Both the position numbers and the translations under genes were made by a program. Under the pieces are notes generated by a model. It was not told the origin of the DNA, ran no database searches, and was given only the letters and a program-made list of their open reading frames with translations. A stretch of 64,000 nucleotides of DNA from Rotaria socialis. Its lineage: Eukaryota; Rotifera; Eurotatoria; Philodinida; Philodinidae. Positions 47,254 through 59,496 of this stretch are shown one piece after another (the first letter of the stretch is position 1; every line of letters begins with the position of its first letter). Location: the NCBI GenBank assembly GCA_905331475.1, contig CAJNYU010003062.1, forward strand, positions 62,001 through 126,000, in the 5' to 3' direction.

Positions 47254-50200
47254 TTATTTACGTTTGGCAGATGAAATACTTTGTGGTAAATGAATATCAT
47301 CACTTGACTGACTTTCATCAATTGTTGGCCAATGTTTTTGTTTAATACCTTCACCTTGTTTAATAACATTTTGTGATGAAAGTAGATATTGAAAATCATG
47401 TCCTATCGTAAATGAACTCGATGAACTTTTTCTAGAAATAGTGGTAATGATTTGTCGATAATTTGGTGGTATAACATCGAATAATTCTCGTTGAGAATCT
47501 TTTCTTGATATCAACGTATTTTGAGATACAGTACATCGAAAATGAAAATGAACATATTTTGATGGATGACGATTTTCAACAAGCACTATAAGACCATCCC
47601 AATATTTTTTCAATTCATATATCGTAATACCATCGAATTGATTATCATTTTTATCTGTACTCTTCGATGTGCATACGGGTTCGCCATGAAATATGCAAAG
47701 TTTTATTAAAAATTCGCGTTTCATTCTTAGAGGAAATTGTAGACGCTGAATATCAATTACACGAGAACTGTGAATAGCTAAAGTAATAAAATAATTTAAT
47801 TTAATTTAAATAATAGAAGCAATTGTTTTACTAATATTTTCTTAAGTTTACTAACCAACGGTGAATTCAGTATTATCTAAGTGTTTATTTACTTGATTGA
47901 ATAAAAGTGGTAGAATAACATAAGTTCCTGGTTGAAGAAAACCATCCGTTGCAATGAATTTGTGTTGATCACGCTGGCTTATAATTGGTATCGAATAAAT
48001 ACGATGAGTTCCATTTGGTTGTTCTTCGATATTTATGATTGCAAGACAAAGACTAACATCACTTCGTTGAACACGAAGATTTTTACTTATTTTTCTATGA
48101 AGTGTTATATCAAGTTCAGTCGCGTGTGATACAATTAAAGAATAGGCTAAATTAAAAAACAAAAGTAATATAACTTATCTTTCATCATTTATTATATTAG
48201 AAATCAAACCTTGCATCATTTTAGGCATTGGATAGAAATTCGATGAATCTCTAACTTCATACCAATCATGTCTTAATTTGCAAATATCAACACATTCAAA
48301 ATATCTAACAAATGATACGAATGGCATCCAAAAGACACCATCTCGTTTATTGAGTTTAGTATTTAATAATTCAGGATTTAAATCAGGATTTTCAGACCAT
48401 AGACGAGAATTATCTGACCAATCACCTTGAAAAAATAAATCAATTTCATTTAATATATATGTTACAGGGGAGATTGAAATACAGGGCTATTTAAAATAGT
48501 CTTTAGGGGAAATTGAAGTTCTAATCTACCCTGGGACAAATTAAAATTTTGCTTTTTCTCTGGTTCAATTTATGAGAAAAGATGACGATTTTGATTTCAG
48601 CAAGTCCTGCAATCGCACTCACAATCATACTGGCATCCACACCCACACCCAAGAAAAATAATTATTACAACAGTATGATGCTTTGTAAATCGAAGCAACA
48701 ATAAAATATATGATTACACCAATAAAAACGTAAGAGATAAACTGTAGAGATAAGTTAATATGTGAGAAAATAAAATAAAAATATCGAAAAACTTCATTGA
48801 TAAATCAAAATCCATGCGAAACTATCGTGTGACTACTTAAAACTCTATGATAAAAATTGCACTGCAGTCTGATCAGTATATATGCATATAATACCTTAGA
48901 ATAAGTTCAAATTCATAAGTCTTCAAAACTATTTCAAATTTTAGTTTTTAATATAATGTGAAAAAGAAAATAGATCAAATTGTCTACTCAACAATAATAT
49001 TCAGAAAACGACACAGTTTTTCTATATAAGACAATCAGACAAATATTTGCGATCGTATTGTACAAGTCGAATAGAATTTTCAATAAAGCTATCTATTTGT
49101 CTGTCTGTTGTATGATAGATTGATTATATTGACGTCATATGAAAGTCTTCTTTATGATAAATAGTTGACATCAAATAAATACATGATACAGCACAAAAGT
49201 TCAAATAGATAATGATAAAATCAAACAAACCAAGTTGAATAAAAAAAAGATTCTAATCAAATTCATCAAAGAGTTTTTTGAAAACTGTTTTGCCAAGATT
49301 TTTATGTTATTCGAGCAATCATTTCGATAATTTTTCATAAATGTATTTTTGTATTAAATATTTTGCTCTTTCTAATAAAAGAAAAAGGATCGATTCTCTA
49401 CAAAGTACCATTATAGTACTTTGTTTAAACAACATTAGTACAGAACTAGTGCGCAAGTATAGACAAGATTATAAATTAGTAAACATATTTTTAGGACTGC
49501 ATTCAATAACTTCATTGAATTATTTACGTACCCATGTCTTGAGGGTGTTTTTTTAGCACCAAGAGATGAATCTTTGATTTGACTTCACAACACAACGCGT
49601 TTTGCTATGGAAGGTTTACTGCACACGACAAATGAACTTTTATTCTTGAAAATCTCAGCCAATCAGAAAAACACAATACTCAATGAACTAAACTTAAAAT
49701 AAGTTGCACTAAAAATTAAAAAAATGTTGAATCTAATTATACTTCACTTCAAATTATCATCAATGCGAAAAAATTAATAATAGCTTTCCAAACTTCACAG
49801 TTAGTCTCGTTCAACTCTAATTCTTTTATAATCGAAAGACAAACAAGATTTTTAAACCTGTTAAAGATTTTTATTATTCAATGGCTAAGATTATATAAAT
49901 TTATGGCATTATTTTTAAATTTATAATGACTTCGTGTACTTCTCTCAGTTAGAGAATGACTATGATCTTGAAGAAAAATAGTTGCGTCTTATACAGACTT
50001 AGTAATTGATTTTTACGCTATTGAGTTAATATTTTGAATCTATACACTTAATAAAGAAGTTTGATCACAAGTATCAATCTTATTCTTTATCTGTCTACAT
50101 GTACTAGAGTAATAAGAGTTGATCTCCTAATCGAAACTATGATGGCACTAATATGATTGTCTAAGATCTACTTAAAATAAAATGAACGTTAATGATATGT

Positions 50201-50923
50201 GTAGCTCGAATTTTGTCAAAACCATCTTTAACAATATTAATTTAAAATTATCACGAGACGAAAAGTCTACTGTAAAATATAGGAGCTTGAAAATTAATTA
50301 AAGAGTTACGGCTACGACATGAATTCAATTGCATATGGTAATTCAACTACCAAGATCTTAATCATATCTCACGAACTTTGATGGTGCTGAAAAAGACATA
50401 TGTGAAACTTTTTCATGCTAGAAAAATAAATATTAAAATATCACAGTTGGAGTGAAAATAAAATATTGGTTCGAAAAATAAATAAGAACTAGGATAATCT
50501 TATCGATGAGACAACTACTAATTATTATCCAAGACTATATCATAAAATCATCTTTTGAACGTCTAATATTAATGATCAAACCTCAAAAAGAGATAATATT
50601 ACTAAAAGCAAACTAGACAGCTTACCAGTCCATCTATATGTACCACCCCATGGATTTCTTAATTTAACTAATTTATGTTTTTTATCTTTTGATTGTGCAA
50701 GATCTTGTAATGAATAAGCATGAATATTGAGCAAACCATATTTTTCAAATTCTTCTTTACTAATCAAATTATTACAACACATAGCACACATTAGAAATCT
50801 TTTAGAACGCGCATGTAATAATTTAGACCATAATCTATCATAATCAACATTTTTATCGTCTGGATTATTTGAACGGCCAAGAATCAATGTTTCACATGGA
50901 CTTCCAGTAACTGTAGCCAAACC

Positions 50924-50955
<32 letters not shown>

Positions 50956-52412
50956 GAATTGGTGAGAATTAAATACGAATAAATAGATAGGTAAATAAAA
51001 AAATAATAATCAACCTTCACAACAGCGACCAGCAATAATTGCTTCATAACTACCATTTAATTTTGCTAAAGCCTTTTCAATTAATGGAACCTAAAATTTC
51101 TTTTCTTTTCTTTATTTTTCATTTCAAAAAAGAAGTAAACATTTACCCAAAGTTGTTTTCGATGTGCTTGCGAATAAGCTAATTTTTTATCGAATGTACA
51201 CGGAAGTCGATCATCAACAAGAACTTGAGTCCATTCACCATCTCAATGTTAAAAATATAATTGACTACTTATCAATCAAAACTCTTTTTCTACCTTTACA
51301 TAAACGTACACAATAAATTCCTTCAGAATTGAATTGCTTAGTAACAAGTACCTAATATTTCATAAACATGCATTTAATATAAATAAAAAAATAAGTTTAA
51401 ATTTACTCTCATCAAATATTCAGGTTGTTCAGCAAGAACACTTAATGCTGTTATAAACCAACAATCGCCTAAAGCTCCTTGAAGTACATCATTTGGATTT
51501 GGATCACGAAACACTGCCCATGATTGTCGAACATTATCGATCCATTCTTGCGGAATTATTTTATCAGGTCTTAACCATTGAATATTATCGGCTGACAATG
51601 ATGGTGATGAAGAGATGAAGGAAGAAGAGGATTTTAAATTAATTTGCTGTTGATCAGGTAAAAGAGTTAAGGTGAATTTTGAAAGAGACTTTCCATTAAT
51701 ATAAAGTGAATCAGATGAGGCTGGAAAATGTTTGTCTTTGAATCGATCCTGTGCGAACAAACACATTTGAACAAGTTTATCAACATGTTTTAAAGCAATA
51801 TGCTCATCAGCTTCGTGCTTATGAGCTATAAGAACGCTACGTCGACGACCATTATCTTTTTCGAGGGAATTTTGATTTACCATTGAAATTCCTCGACTTT
51901 CATGATGATTCTTTGATGAAATACTATAAAAGCAACAAACAGACATAAGTTAGTTCCAATCAAAGTGAGTATTACTTGTCTACTCTCAGTAAATTATTTT
52001 GATTATCATTGTGTGTGCTAATTATATCGATATGATCCATACAAGGAATATAAACATTTATTTTATTTGAACCACATTCTGTACATAGAAGTGCATCACT
52101 TTCATTTATTGTATGACATAATTGACATTGCCATCGACGTTTTATACTAGTCGATCTAGCTTGTGGACTATTTTGATGTTCTTCTGGCTGAAATGGATCT
52201 GATGATTTTGATCGATGATGTTCTTCTTTTCGTGTAATTGATGAACGTAATATAGGTGTAGGTTGACGATGATGAAGAATATGGTCATTTTGTTGTGATT
52301 GGAAAAGAAATTCATTATCGAATGCACGAATAATCTGATTTAACGATGCTGCAGCATCTGGTAACGAAGTAGAAATACGATCAAGATTTGCTTGTGAAAC
52401 TACAGAACCCAT
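47254..52412 (-). CDS. CAPN15: Calpain-15 / small optic lobes (SOL) calpain
   Basis: A Cys protease of the SOL branch of calpains. Nine exons on the minus strand, 5' to 3': 51976..52412, 51407..51923, 51294..51351, 51147..51241, 51015..51090, 50626..50922, 48210..48425, 47856..48146, 47254..47777; about 836 aa. One RanBP2-type zinc finger is present (W94, C96, C99, C110, C113). The catalytic core has [10 protein letters not shown] (Cys about 300), NIHAYSL (His about 462) and KLRNPWGG (Asn about 484). The C-terminal SOL homology domain ends with [19 protein letters not shown]. The N-terminus MGSVVSQ fits the N-myristoylation rule (Gly2, Ser6). Vertebrate CAPN15 is longer, with several zinc fingers. 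The 2.2-kb intron between WTG and GDWSDN is typed by motif continuity. Confidence 0.93.
48426..50625 (-). other. 2200-bp intron of calpain-15
   Basis: Splits W-T-G/D-W-S-D of the protease core. Contents are AT-rich without recognisable genes. Stop-rich in every frame. Confidence 0.75.
50925..50953. repeat. (TAA)n microsatellite at a splice acceptor
   Basis: Roughly ten TAA units. On the transcribed strand it reads (TTA)n and directly abuts the AG of calpain-15 intron 5, taking the place of the polypyrimidine tract. Confidence 0.9.
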
Positions 52413-53958
52413 TTATCACTTGCTTTGCGTCTTCTATTTTTTTTCTTTTTCTTTATCTATCGAGCTGTCTGTCTGTCTCTCTCTCTTTTTGCTTTTCCTT
52501 GTCCAACCGAGTGTGATTACGAAAAAAAAATAAAGTGAATAACAACGATTGTCGCATTTAAACTACATCATACACATTTGTATTTTTATACGAGCGACAT
52601 CAATTATTTCCTAATGTGATGTAGATGAGGTAGTGATGGATAAGAAAAAAGGAACAAAATAACGATATAGGTAGAAACAAAAATACGACACCGTATGAAG
52701 AAGAGAAAAAACAGAACGACAACGTGTCATTTCATATTCGTGATAATGTTGAAGAATAGGAAGGATATTTATTCAAATGACTTGTATATAGTGTTCAATT
52801 GAGTCACATATAGTACTTGTTCTTTTTTAATTTTCACTTTTGCTTTTTCAAAAGCTTGATTAAACACAATAATATTTTACTGAAATTATACAATTCTATG
52901 ATATTTTAAAACGACAAGTTTTGCATTATATTCTATTAATAGCTTCTTTTGTTGTCATACGATTATTTACATACATCTTTCAGCCACAATGTGTGAAATT
53001 ATATTTACAAACAAGAATTTATGTTTGTTTTTACTAGAGGTCAAATCCTTTCATTCATTAAAATCTTTTTTTTCTGAAAACGCGTATCTAATTATTTAGA
53101 AAACAACAACTTTGATAGCTGTAACTTAGTAAAATATATTTATTTTAATAAAAAACAAGTCACACTAGATAATCAATAAATAATATAAGAATTCTTATTT
53201 CGTTCTTCTCCTATACCTTCAGATTCGTCTGTTTTCTTTACTATATCGTAACAGTTCAAATTACACTCGATAGTAACTCAGTCAATGAATTCATTGATGT
53301 TGATGCCAGTCAAGTTATTAGAAAGGCAACTCGCGATCAATTCAATCTTATCTATCGTTGAACACCTAATGTTTCATTCGACGTTTTATTTCAACTCGCT
53401 ATCCATCGATATTTCTTATGATTAAAAGCAACTGTGTTGATAACGTGTGAACAAATGTTTCGTCATCATTTATTATATTATTATCTAACCCATCAAGTGT
53501 TTTCTTCGATTTTATGATTATCAAAATTTTTTGATGCTTGAATATAAGATGGTTCACAATAAAAATCTCTTCTTCAAGAAGTATTGCATAATCAAGTTGC
53601 TTAGTAAGAATATCAGCATATTTTTCAATTCAATCAAATCTAATTTGATCAATTTTAGTCAGGAAATAGGAGTTGAAAACCACCAAAAGCAAGTGAATAT
53701 ACCTGTTATATCCTCTCATTAAAATACCTAAATGTTCTCTAGACATAACTCTTCATGAAATTCTTTTATGTGAAAATAAATATTTTGTTTTAAATTCTTG
53801 AAATCAATGTCATTGCTAGCAGTGACCTCTATAATTTCATACTGGGATTGATATATTCTTTTTAGTTATTATTTATTTTAGTTAGATAAGATAATAAATT
53901 CAATTGATCATTCTAAATTTGTTGTGTCTGCTTTAGTTATTATAATTAATAAAGCGCA
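52413..53958. other. Intergenic, calpain-15 5' flank
   Basis: A CTGT/CT-rich simple repeat at about 52466..52488 lies in the presumed 5'UTR of calpain-15. The rest shows no gene. Confidence 0.65.
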
Positions 53959-54361
53959 ATGGATGTCATTCATGATCGAGCAAATCAAAAATTCAAAATT
54001 GAACTTGATAAATCATCGTCTGAGAAAGGTTCTATTTTTCTTACTCAATGATCGTAAATAACTTTTCTTAAATTTTAGCTTATTTAACATATGAATTGCA
54101 AGGTAATGCAATCGACTTTCAACATACATTTGTTCCATCAAAATATCGTGGTCAAGGCATCGCCGAAAAGCTTGTCCAAGTAAAATTATATTCATCTAAT
54201 TCAAATACGAAATAATATCTAGTTTATTTTTGCTGTCTTAGAGCGCCTTGGACTTTGTTGATAATGAAAGTTCAATAAAACAAATAATTCCATCATGCTC
54301 ATATGTTTCTCATTTTCTAAAAACAAGAGCTCCTCAATATGCGCGTTATTTAATGAAATAA
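53959..54361 (+). CDS. NATD1: GNAT-fold protein NATD1
   Basis: Three exons, 53959..54028, 54079..54179 and 54242..54361, give 96 aa, the size of small YjdJ-type GNAT domains (human NATD1 is about 113). Conserved landmarks: HDRANQKF at the start, LTYELQGNAIDFQHT, then VPSKYRGQGIAEKLVQSALDFV, where R-G-Q-G-I-A is the acetyl-CoA pyrophosphate-binding loop (Q/R-x-x-G-x-A/G). Then the characteristic S-C-S-Y-V...P-Q-Y in the C-terminal part. The Cys in that motif is conserved. Enzyme substrate of the family is unknown. The stop overlaps an AATAAA, and the next gene starts 24 bp later. Confidence 0.92.
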
Positions 54362-54385
54362 ACTTTCAAGTTTTCTTTCTTTTAG
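54362..54385 (+). promoter_or_regulatory. 24-bp intercistronic spacer with acceptor (NATD1-mS26)
   Basis: The spacer is almost wholly a pyrimidine tract ending in AG immediately before the ATG of the next gene (gttttctttcttttag|ATG). There is no room for a promoter, so the two genes are likely co-transcribed and the second cistron matured by trans-splicing (inference). Confidence 0.6.
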
Positions 54386-56079
54386 ATGACAACCATTCGT
54401 TTAAAACTTCCAGCAAATTTATACCGCCCATGGAAACCCCTTTATCATCAACGTTCGAAAAAGCAAAAAGATCCACCTGCACCATATACACCATTAGAAC
54501 AACAAATATATGATCATGCGAAAATAAAATTTGATCAACGAGTTCATATTCTTCGATCAATATTTGCTCAAGAACGTCAATCATTATCAACTAAATCTCG
54601 TTTTGCTCAACTTCAACTTAAAGCTGAAGAACAAGAATTTAAACAATTAATAACTATGGTCAAGTAAGATTATTTTTCTTGTCAGTTACAAGAACCAATA
54701 AAGTGTTTTTCGATGATTTCGTTTGGTTCATCTAGATTAATCTCAATGGCATTCATAGTCTACTCACTTGAAAATCAAGAATTTTTTTAAAATTTTTATT
54801 TCACTCAATAATCCAAAATCGATAAGATTTTTTTATTTAGAACCTGAATTTTTTCTCATATACCCTGAAAAAAGTACAGATTACTCAGTAAAATTGAAAA
54901 ATGTCCAGCTCAATCAAAGCTTTCTTAATCATGTATCCCTCGATTCTAAAAAGAGATTAAATCTAAACAGAGGTTTCTCTTACAGCTTGAAAAAGTGCAC
55001 TAATGTAAGCAACGATCCCTTCTGTGATAAGATTGGTAAACAATAATAGTGAGAATATCTTTCATTGACTGAAGTCAAGTTTCTGATGGATATCAAACAT
55101 TAGAAACGATTCAAATAGACTTTGAACTCTTCTTTTATTTTGCTAGATTAGTATGAGTCTGTTTCGACTATCAAACCCTTGTTTGGCATTCAATATTTAT
55201 GTTATGTAAAGCTTTGTAAAATTTCTTATGTCAAGATCGTCAACATATCTTCGACTTTTATGAGTATTATTGAGTACTAGCCTTAAATTCAGTTTGGATC
55301 TTATCTAAATACTTTTTCATAGAAAAATGATCTAGATGTTGAACGTATTATAAAACTATGGTGATCTTAATTTATTTAGACGAAAAGACCTATGTAAGAA
55401 AATAGCAGAATTTTTCTCAAAGAAGATGACAGATTTGTTGGGCGCCAGAATTCTAACTCTATTTGAGACTTGTTAAACTTTTAGCATTTGATTATATCGT
55501 TCGATAATGACTGAAGTCTTCTCTAGTTTTTGGTCATGTTGTATAAAATTCGAGGATCTCTTTGAAATAGAGCTCTATCCAACAAAAATTTCGTAATAAA
55601 CAAGATAAATACAACTGTACTATCGTAGCCACCTTGATCATTCCGTTGATATTTCATTTCAATTAATAAGAATGTATTTTAACAATTTTAGACAAGAAAA
55701 TGAACGCTTACTGACAATGCGGCGTAGCGATGAACGTTTAGAACTAGAAGAAGAAGAACGTATTCGTTCTCGAGTTCTAAATATGTTATCTGAAAAACAA
55801 TTTCGTGAACATCTTAATATTGAAGATGAAGTAAAACAAATCAAAAAAGAATCTCGTGCATGGGTTAATCCAAACGATTTATCACGTGAAATCGAACGAA
55901 TGCTTAATGAAAAACATGATTATAGTTTTTCAATTGATTTAACTGGAATGAAGCGAACACAAACAGGAAAAGAAATTAGTGACGAAAATCAATCAAATTT
56001 AGTTACTATATCACCATTTGAACTAGAACCAAAGAATGTTTCAAGAAAACCTCCTGGTGCTTCTAAATACGAAGAATAA
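54386..56079 (+). CDS. MRPS26: Mitochondrial small-subunit ribosomal protein mS26
   Basis: mS26 is an animal-specific protein of the mitoribosome small subunit. Exons 54386..54663 and 55692..56079 give 221 aa (human 205). It is rich in Arg, Glu, Gln and Leu and forms one long helical/coiled stretch (from YDHAKIKFDQRVHILRS to EQEFKQLITMVK, then ENERLLTMRR and RIRSRVLNMLSEKQF). It ends in the family-typical WVNPNDLSREIERMLNEKHD followed by YSFSIDLTG, equivalent to the F-I-T-R-E-N-L...N-Y-N-W-A block of human mS26. The start MTTIRLKLPANLYRPWKP is basic without acids. The single intron is long (1028 bp). The stop overlaps AATAAA. Confidence 0.8.
54664..55691 (+). other. 1028-bp intron of mS26
   Basis: Sits in the middle of the coiled region of mS26. 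No nested gene or element recognised. Confidence 0.75.
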
Positions 56080-56177
56080 AGTTTTTCCTTTTTTGAATAA
56101 AAGACATTTTCTTGTTGTTAGATTTGTATTGAAAATGTTATTAAACTATTGGTTCTTTTTTAAGATAAAAAACGAGA

Positions 56178-56830
56178 ATGTCTCATTCAGCATCTGGAAG
56201 TATCAATCGAATGAAATCGGTCAGTGAAGGGAAAAATAATAAACAGAAAGCTAGTGATAATCAAGAAAAAAGTATATATTTATTTTATTCCACCCTTTAC
56301 TTTTTTTTCTTTTTAATATTTCTTTATTTAGATCATCAAAAAGAAGAAAATTCATCAAGTGACGACGATGATGAACCAAATCGTCCTCCGATTCAATTAA
56401 AAGTCGAAGTAAGACATTCGATTCGATAAAGTATTTATGTTTATTTGTCGTCAGTTTGTTAATTCCATTATGTTTCGTCAATGGGCATTGGCAAAAAAAT
56501 TATGCCATTTTATGTTAATGTATGAACCAAATAATAATGAAGCTAAACAATATGCACCACTTATTGATTACATGTTGGAGAAAGAACAAAACCCATCATC
56601 ATCATCTTCTGATGACGATGATGATGATGATATAAATGGTAAACAACCAAGAACAAAATATCGAGATAAAATTGTTTTATTTTTATTTAGATAATGATTC
56701 ATCGGAAAGTAGTAGTAGTAGCTCAGATTCTTCATTAGATGAAGAAGAAAAACAGATTGATACTACTGAAGTCCAAACACCGAAACCAACCAATGCTTCA
56801 ATGTCAAACAAATTTATACAACATAAATGA
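56178..56830 (+). CDS. ERICH2: Glutamate-rich protein 2-like (ERICH2)
   Basis: Four exons, 56178..56271, 56332..56408, 56455..56638 and 56691..56830, give 164 aa. The core FVNSIMFRQWALAKKLCHFM followed by LMYEPNNNEAKQYAPLIDYML is the conserved TPR-like helical hairpin of ERICH2. It is flanked by Ser/Asp/Glu-rich acidic runs on both sides, also typical of the family. Function of the family is unknown. It starts 98 bp after the mS26 stop, behind a T-rich AG at about 56163. It is the last gene of a three-gene same-strand cluster. Confidence 0.82.
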
Positions 56831-59353
56831 TATGAAACTTTCGTCCATCTTTTTTTTAATCTTTATCTTTTTGCACTTATATTTTTATTTCCCAATGAAT
56901 CTCATACAAATATTAAATAATATTCCAATGATTTCTATTCGAACATCTCATTGACTCAGTATTTGTACTATTGTTTGGTTAATCTTATATACTAAACAAC
57001 AAATTTTGCAACATTTATCTGTTATAATTAAAATTAGAGTAGAATACTAAGCTACCGTTATTTTAGTTGGACCAGATCTTGCCCATCCTTTTTTCTTCTA
57101 ATGCTTAGATATTTACAAATTGCAACGGAAAACGTTTTTCTACATTTTACTGAAAGCATTTTTAACTAATTCGAGTTGATACTAAAAATTTTAAAGTCAT
57201 TTAGAATATGAAAACGACTATTAAGTGTGCTTAATTATTTATTAGTACTAGAAATGTAGAATTTACCTTTAAGCGCTAAAAAGAAACCATTCAGAGGCAA
57301 TGTGGTTGAGTTTGAGGAAATTTTCGGAGAACAGCTATTTGTAGGCCATGGCATAAAAAGCATTTTTATATAGAGAATAAATTCGAAAAATCGCTAAAAA
57401 AAAGATTTTTTTCACATTGACTCAATCAATTTTATTTTTTGTGCTAATAGAAACAGAGAAGTTCTTATTATATTCAATATAAGCTCTTGAGAGTATCAAT
57501 GGAAATCTTAATATATTTCAGAAACAATAATTTTACACTCACCAAATAATCCTCATATTTGAATCGATATAGTATATTGTTATGGGTACACGTAGTAAGC
57601 AGCTACAAATAACTGTCTGAACAATAATAATAGTGTGCCATCTTCTTTTCTACTAATGCTCATGTATGCTCTCTATTTTTCTCAGCGCTTCTAAAGTTCA
57701 TAATATATAGATTTTCGATATTTGAAAAATTGTAAGCTATATTCATGTCATTTTTCTTTACTTTTTGGCATCGAGCGTAGGTATCCTTTTCATGTCCAGT
57801 CGATCCCACACATTCTATGCATGTGAAGAAAACTACCCAAATTAGGGAACCTGTCACATTAAGACGAATTTTTATATCAAATTCACGGATCTCTAACATT
57901 CACACATCTACTGAAGAAACACATGCAAATATCTTGATAGCTCTTCCTGATTTTCAGTCTGCCACTTTCACTATTTATTTTCGCTATTTGGACCAAGAAT
58001 ATAAGAACAGTATGAAATGGAATGAATCTAAACCATTTTCAACGAAATCAAGAATGTGTCATGCATTGATACTAACTGTGATTCTAGTTGAGAGTAGAAG
58101 TTTCGAAACAATACGTAAAAACCAGAAGGCAGTCTAGCCATTAGACAAGCTAGAATACATTTCTGGAAAATAATTCATACAAGGGATATGCCGAAGATAC
58201 AAAAGACCAAATTATCTGTATTCCAATCATACCATTCTCTTAAATCATGAGCTGCTAGAGTGGAATTGACATAGAAGCGGTCTTAGTGTTGGTCATAAAC
58301 ATGAGCAATATATAAAATTCTTTGCTTTCTGTATTAGATACATCAATCGTATGGAATCAAATTAAATGCACTATTATGCGAATTCAAAGTTGTACGATCT
58401 ACCCTCATGTACTCACGCCAGAATCATTGAAATATGAGTCAACATAATAAAACTAAACTAGATTCTCCCTATGTCAGACTTTAGACCTATTTCTACTATT
58501 TTCTTTCGTTTATTCAACTAGTTATCAACATCAGTTAAATAAACAGGGTTCAATGTCAAATCTCACCTTCTTCAAAGACTTCTCATACTGAATTTCAAAT
58601 ACAAATGACAAGATTTAGTGAACAAAAGTCAATTTTGTGTCTGATTTCAATCATTTCCCACTATTTTTCCTTTTACTTCAAAAAAGGTTCTTGTTACGAA
58701 AGTCGATGTATTAATAAAAGATTCAACTTTTGGCCTAGAATCTCTACTCATTTTTCTTGAGGGTTACATTATTTATCGTAAATAGTTCAGATTTATGAAG
58801 AGTTCAAAATTTCCGACGAGGATAAATATTATCCGTGAAATTTCAAATAATAGCTCATGTATGAAACTCAACTAAGTGATTAGAGCTATTTTAGGAATAA
58901 AAGAATTTTTGCAATACTCATTATCATTATCATGTTCATAATTAGTATCCTTGAATCCACAATTACATCTGGTTTTTGATTCATTAAAAACCAAGATTTT
59001 GTTTTTGACGATACTCATGAAGTACTCCACTCCCTAACATTATGAATATCATTTAATTAAAGAACAGAATGGAAAAAAGTGATCAAGAATGATTACTCAT
59101 TTGTACTTGATAGAAACAATTCATCTTTGAAGGGGACTACAAAATAGCTTTATCCTTTCTTCTACTTTCTATAGTTGTCACAGTTCATATTCAAATTCAA
59201 ATACAAAAGGTTATAGTTAGCTGCGACTATTTCTATCGCACAAAAGTAGCCGAATTATAAGACAAGCAGTAATAGCAAATACTTTATCGACAAATGATCA
59301 TGCTTACCGATATTCACACGTACCGTATAGAGTATCGTATTGATGGGTTACAT
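56831..59353. other. Intergenic, no gene recognised
   Basis: About 2.5 kb of AT-rich DNA. A 106-codon frame at 57817..58137 has no recognisable motif or codon bias, and I do not count it as a gene. Confidence 0.6.
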
Positions 59354-59496
59354 GAATTTCGGCCCAAGGAATTTTCGGGCCGGACTTTTGGCCTCAAATG
59401 AAATTTTTTTTATCATAAAACTGGGTTATTCTCATCCTCGTCTTCATTTCATACTGGGCCGAAAGTCCGGTCCGAAAATTCCTTGGGCCGAAATTC
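59354..59496. repeat. 143-bp foldback element with 40-bp GC-rich arms
   Basis: Arm 59354..59393 and arm 59457..59496 are reverse complements with two mismatches in 40 bp. The arms are full of GGCC/TTCC words (GGCCCAAGGAATTTTCGGGCC), in sharp contrast to the AT-rich surroundings, and the 63-base loop is AT-rich. Probably a tiny MITE or foldback repeat. Confidence 0.85.

Noticed and set aside
47028..47345. Plus-strand 105-codon frame
   Set aside because: Its downstream part is antisense to the last calpain-15 exon and the rest is hydrophobic AT-rich translation.
57817..58137. 106-codon frame on the plus strand
   Set aside because: No motif, no splice neighbours and no coding-like composition; long chance frames are expected in a region this size.
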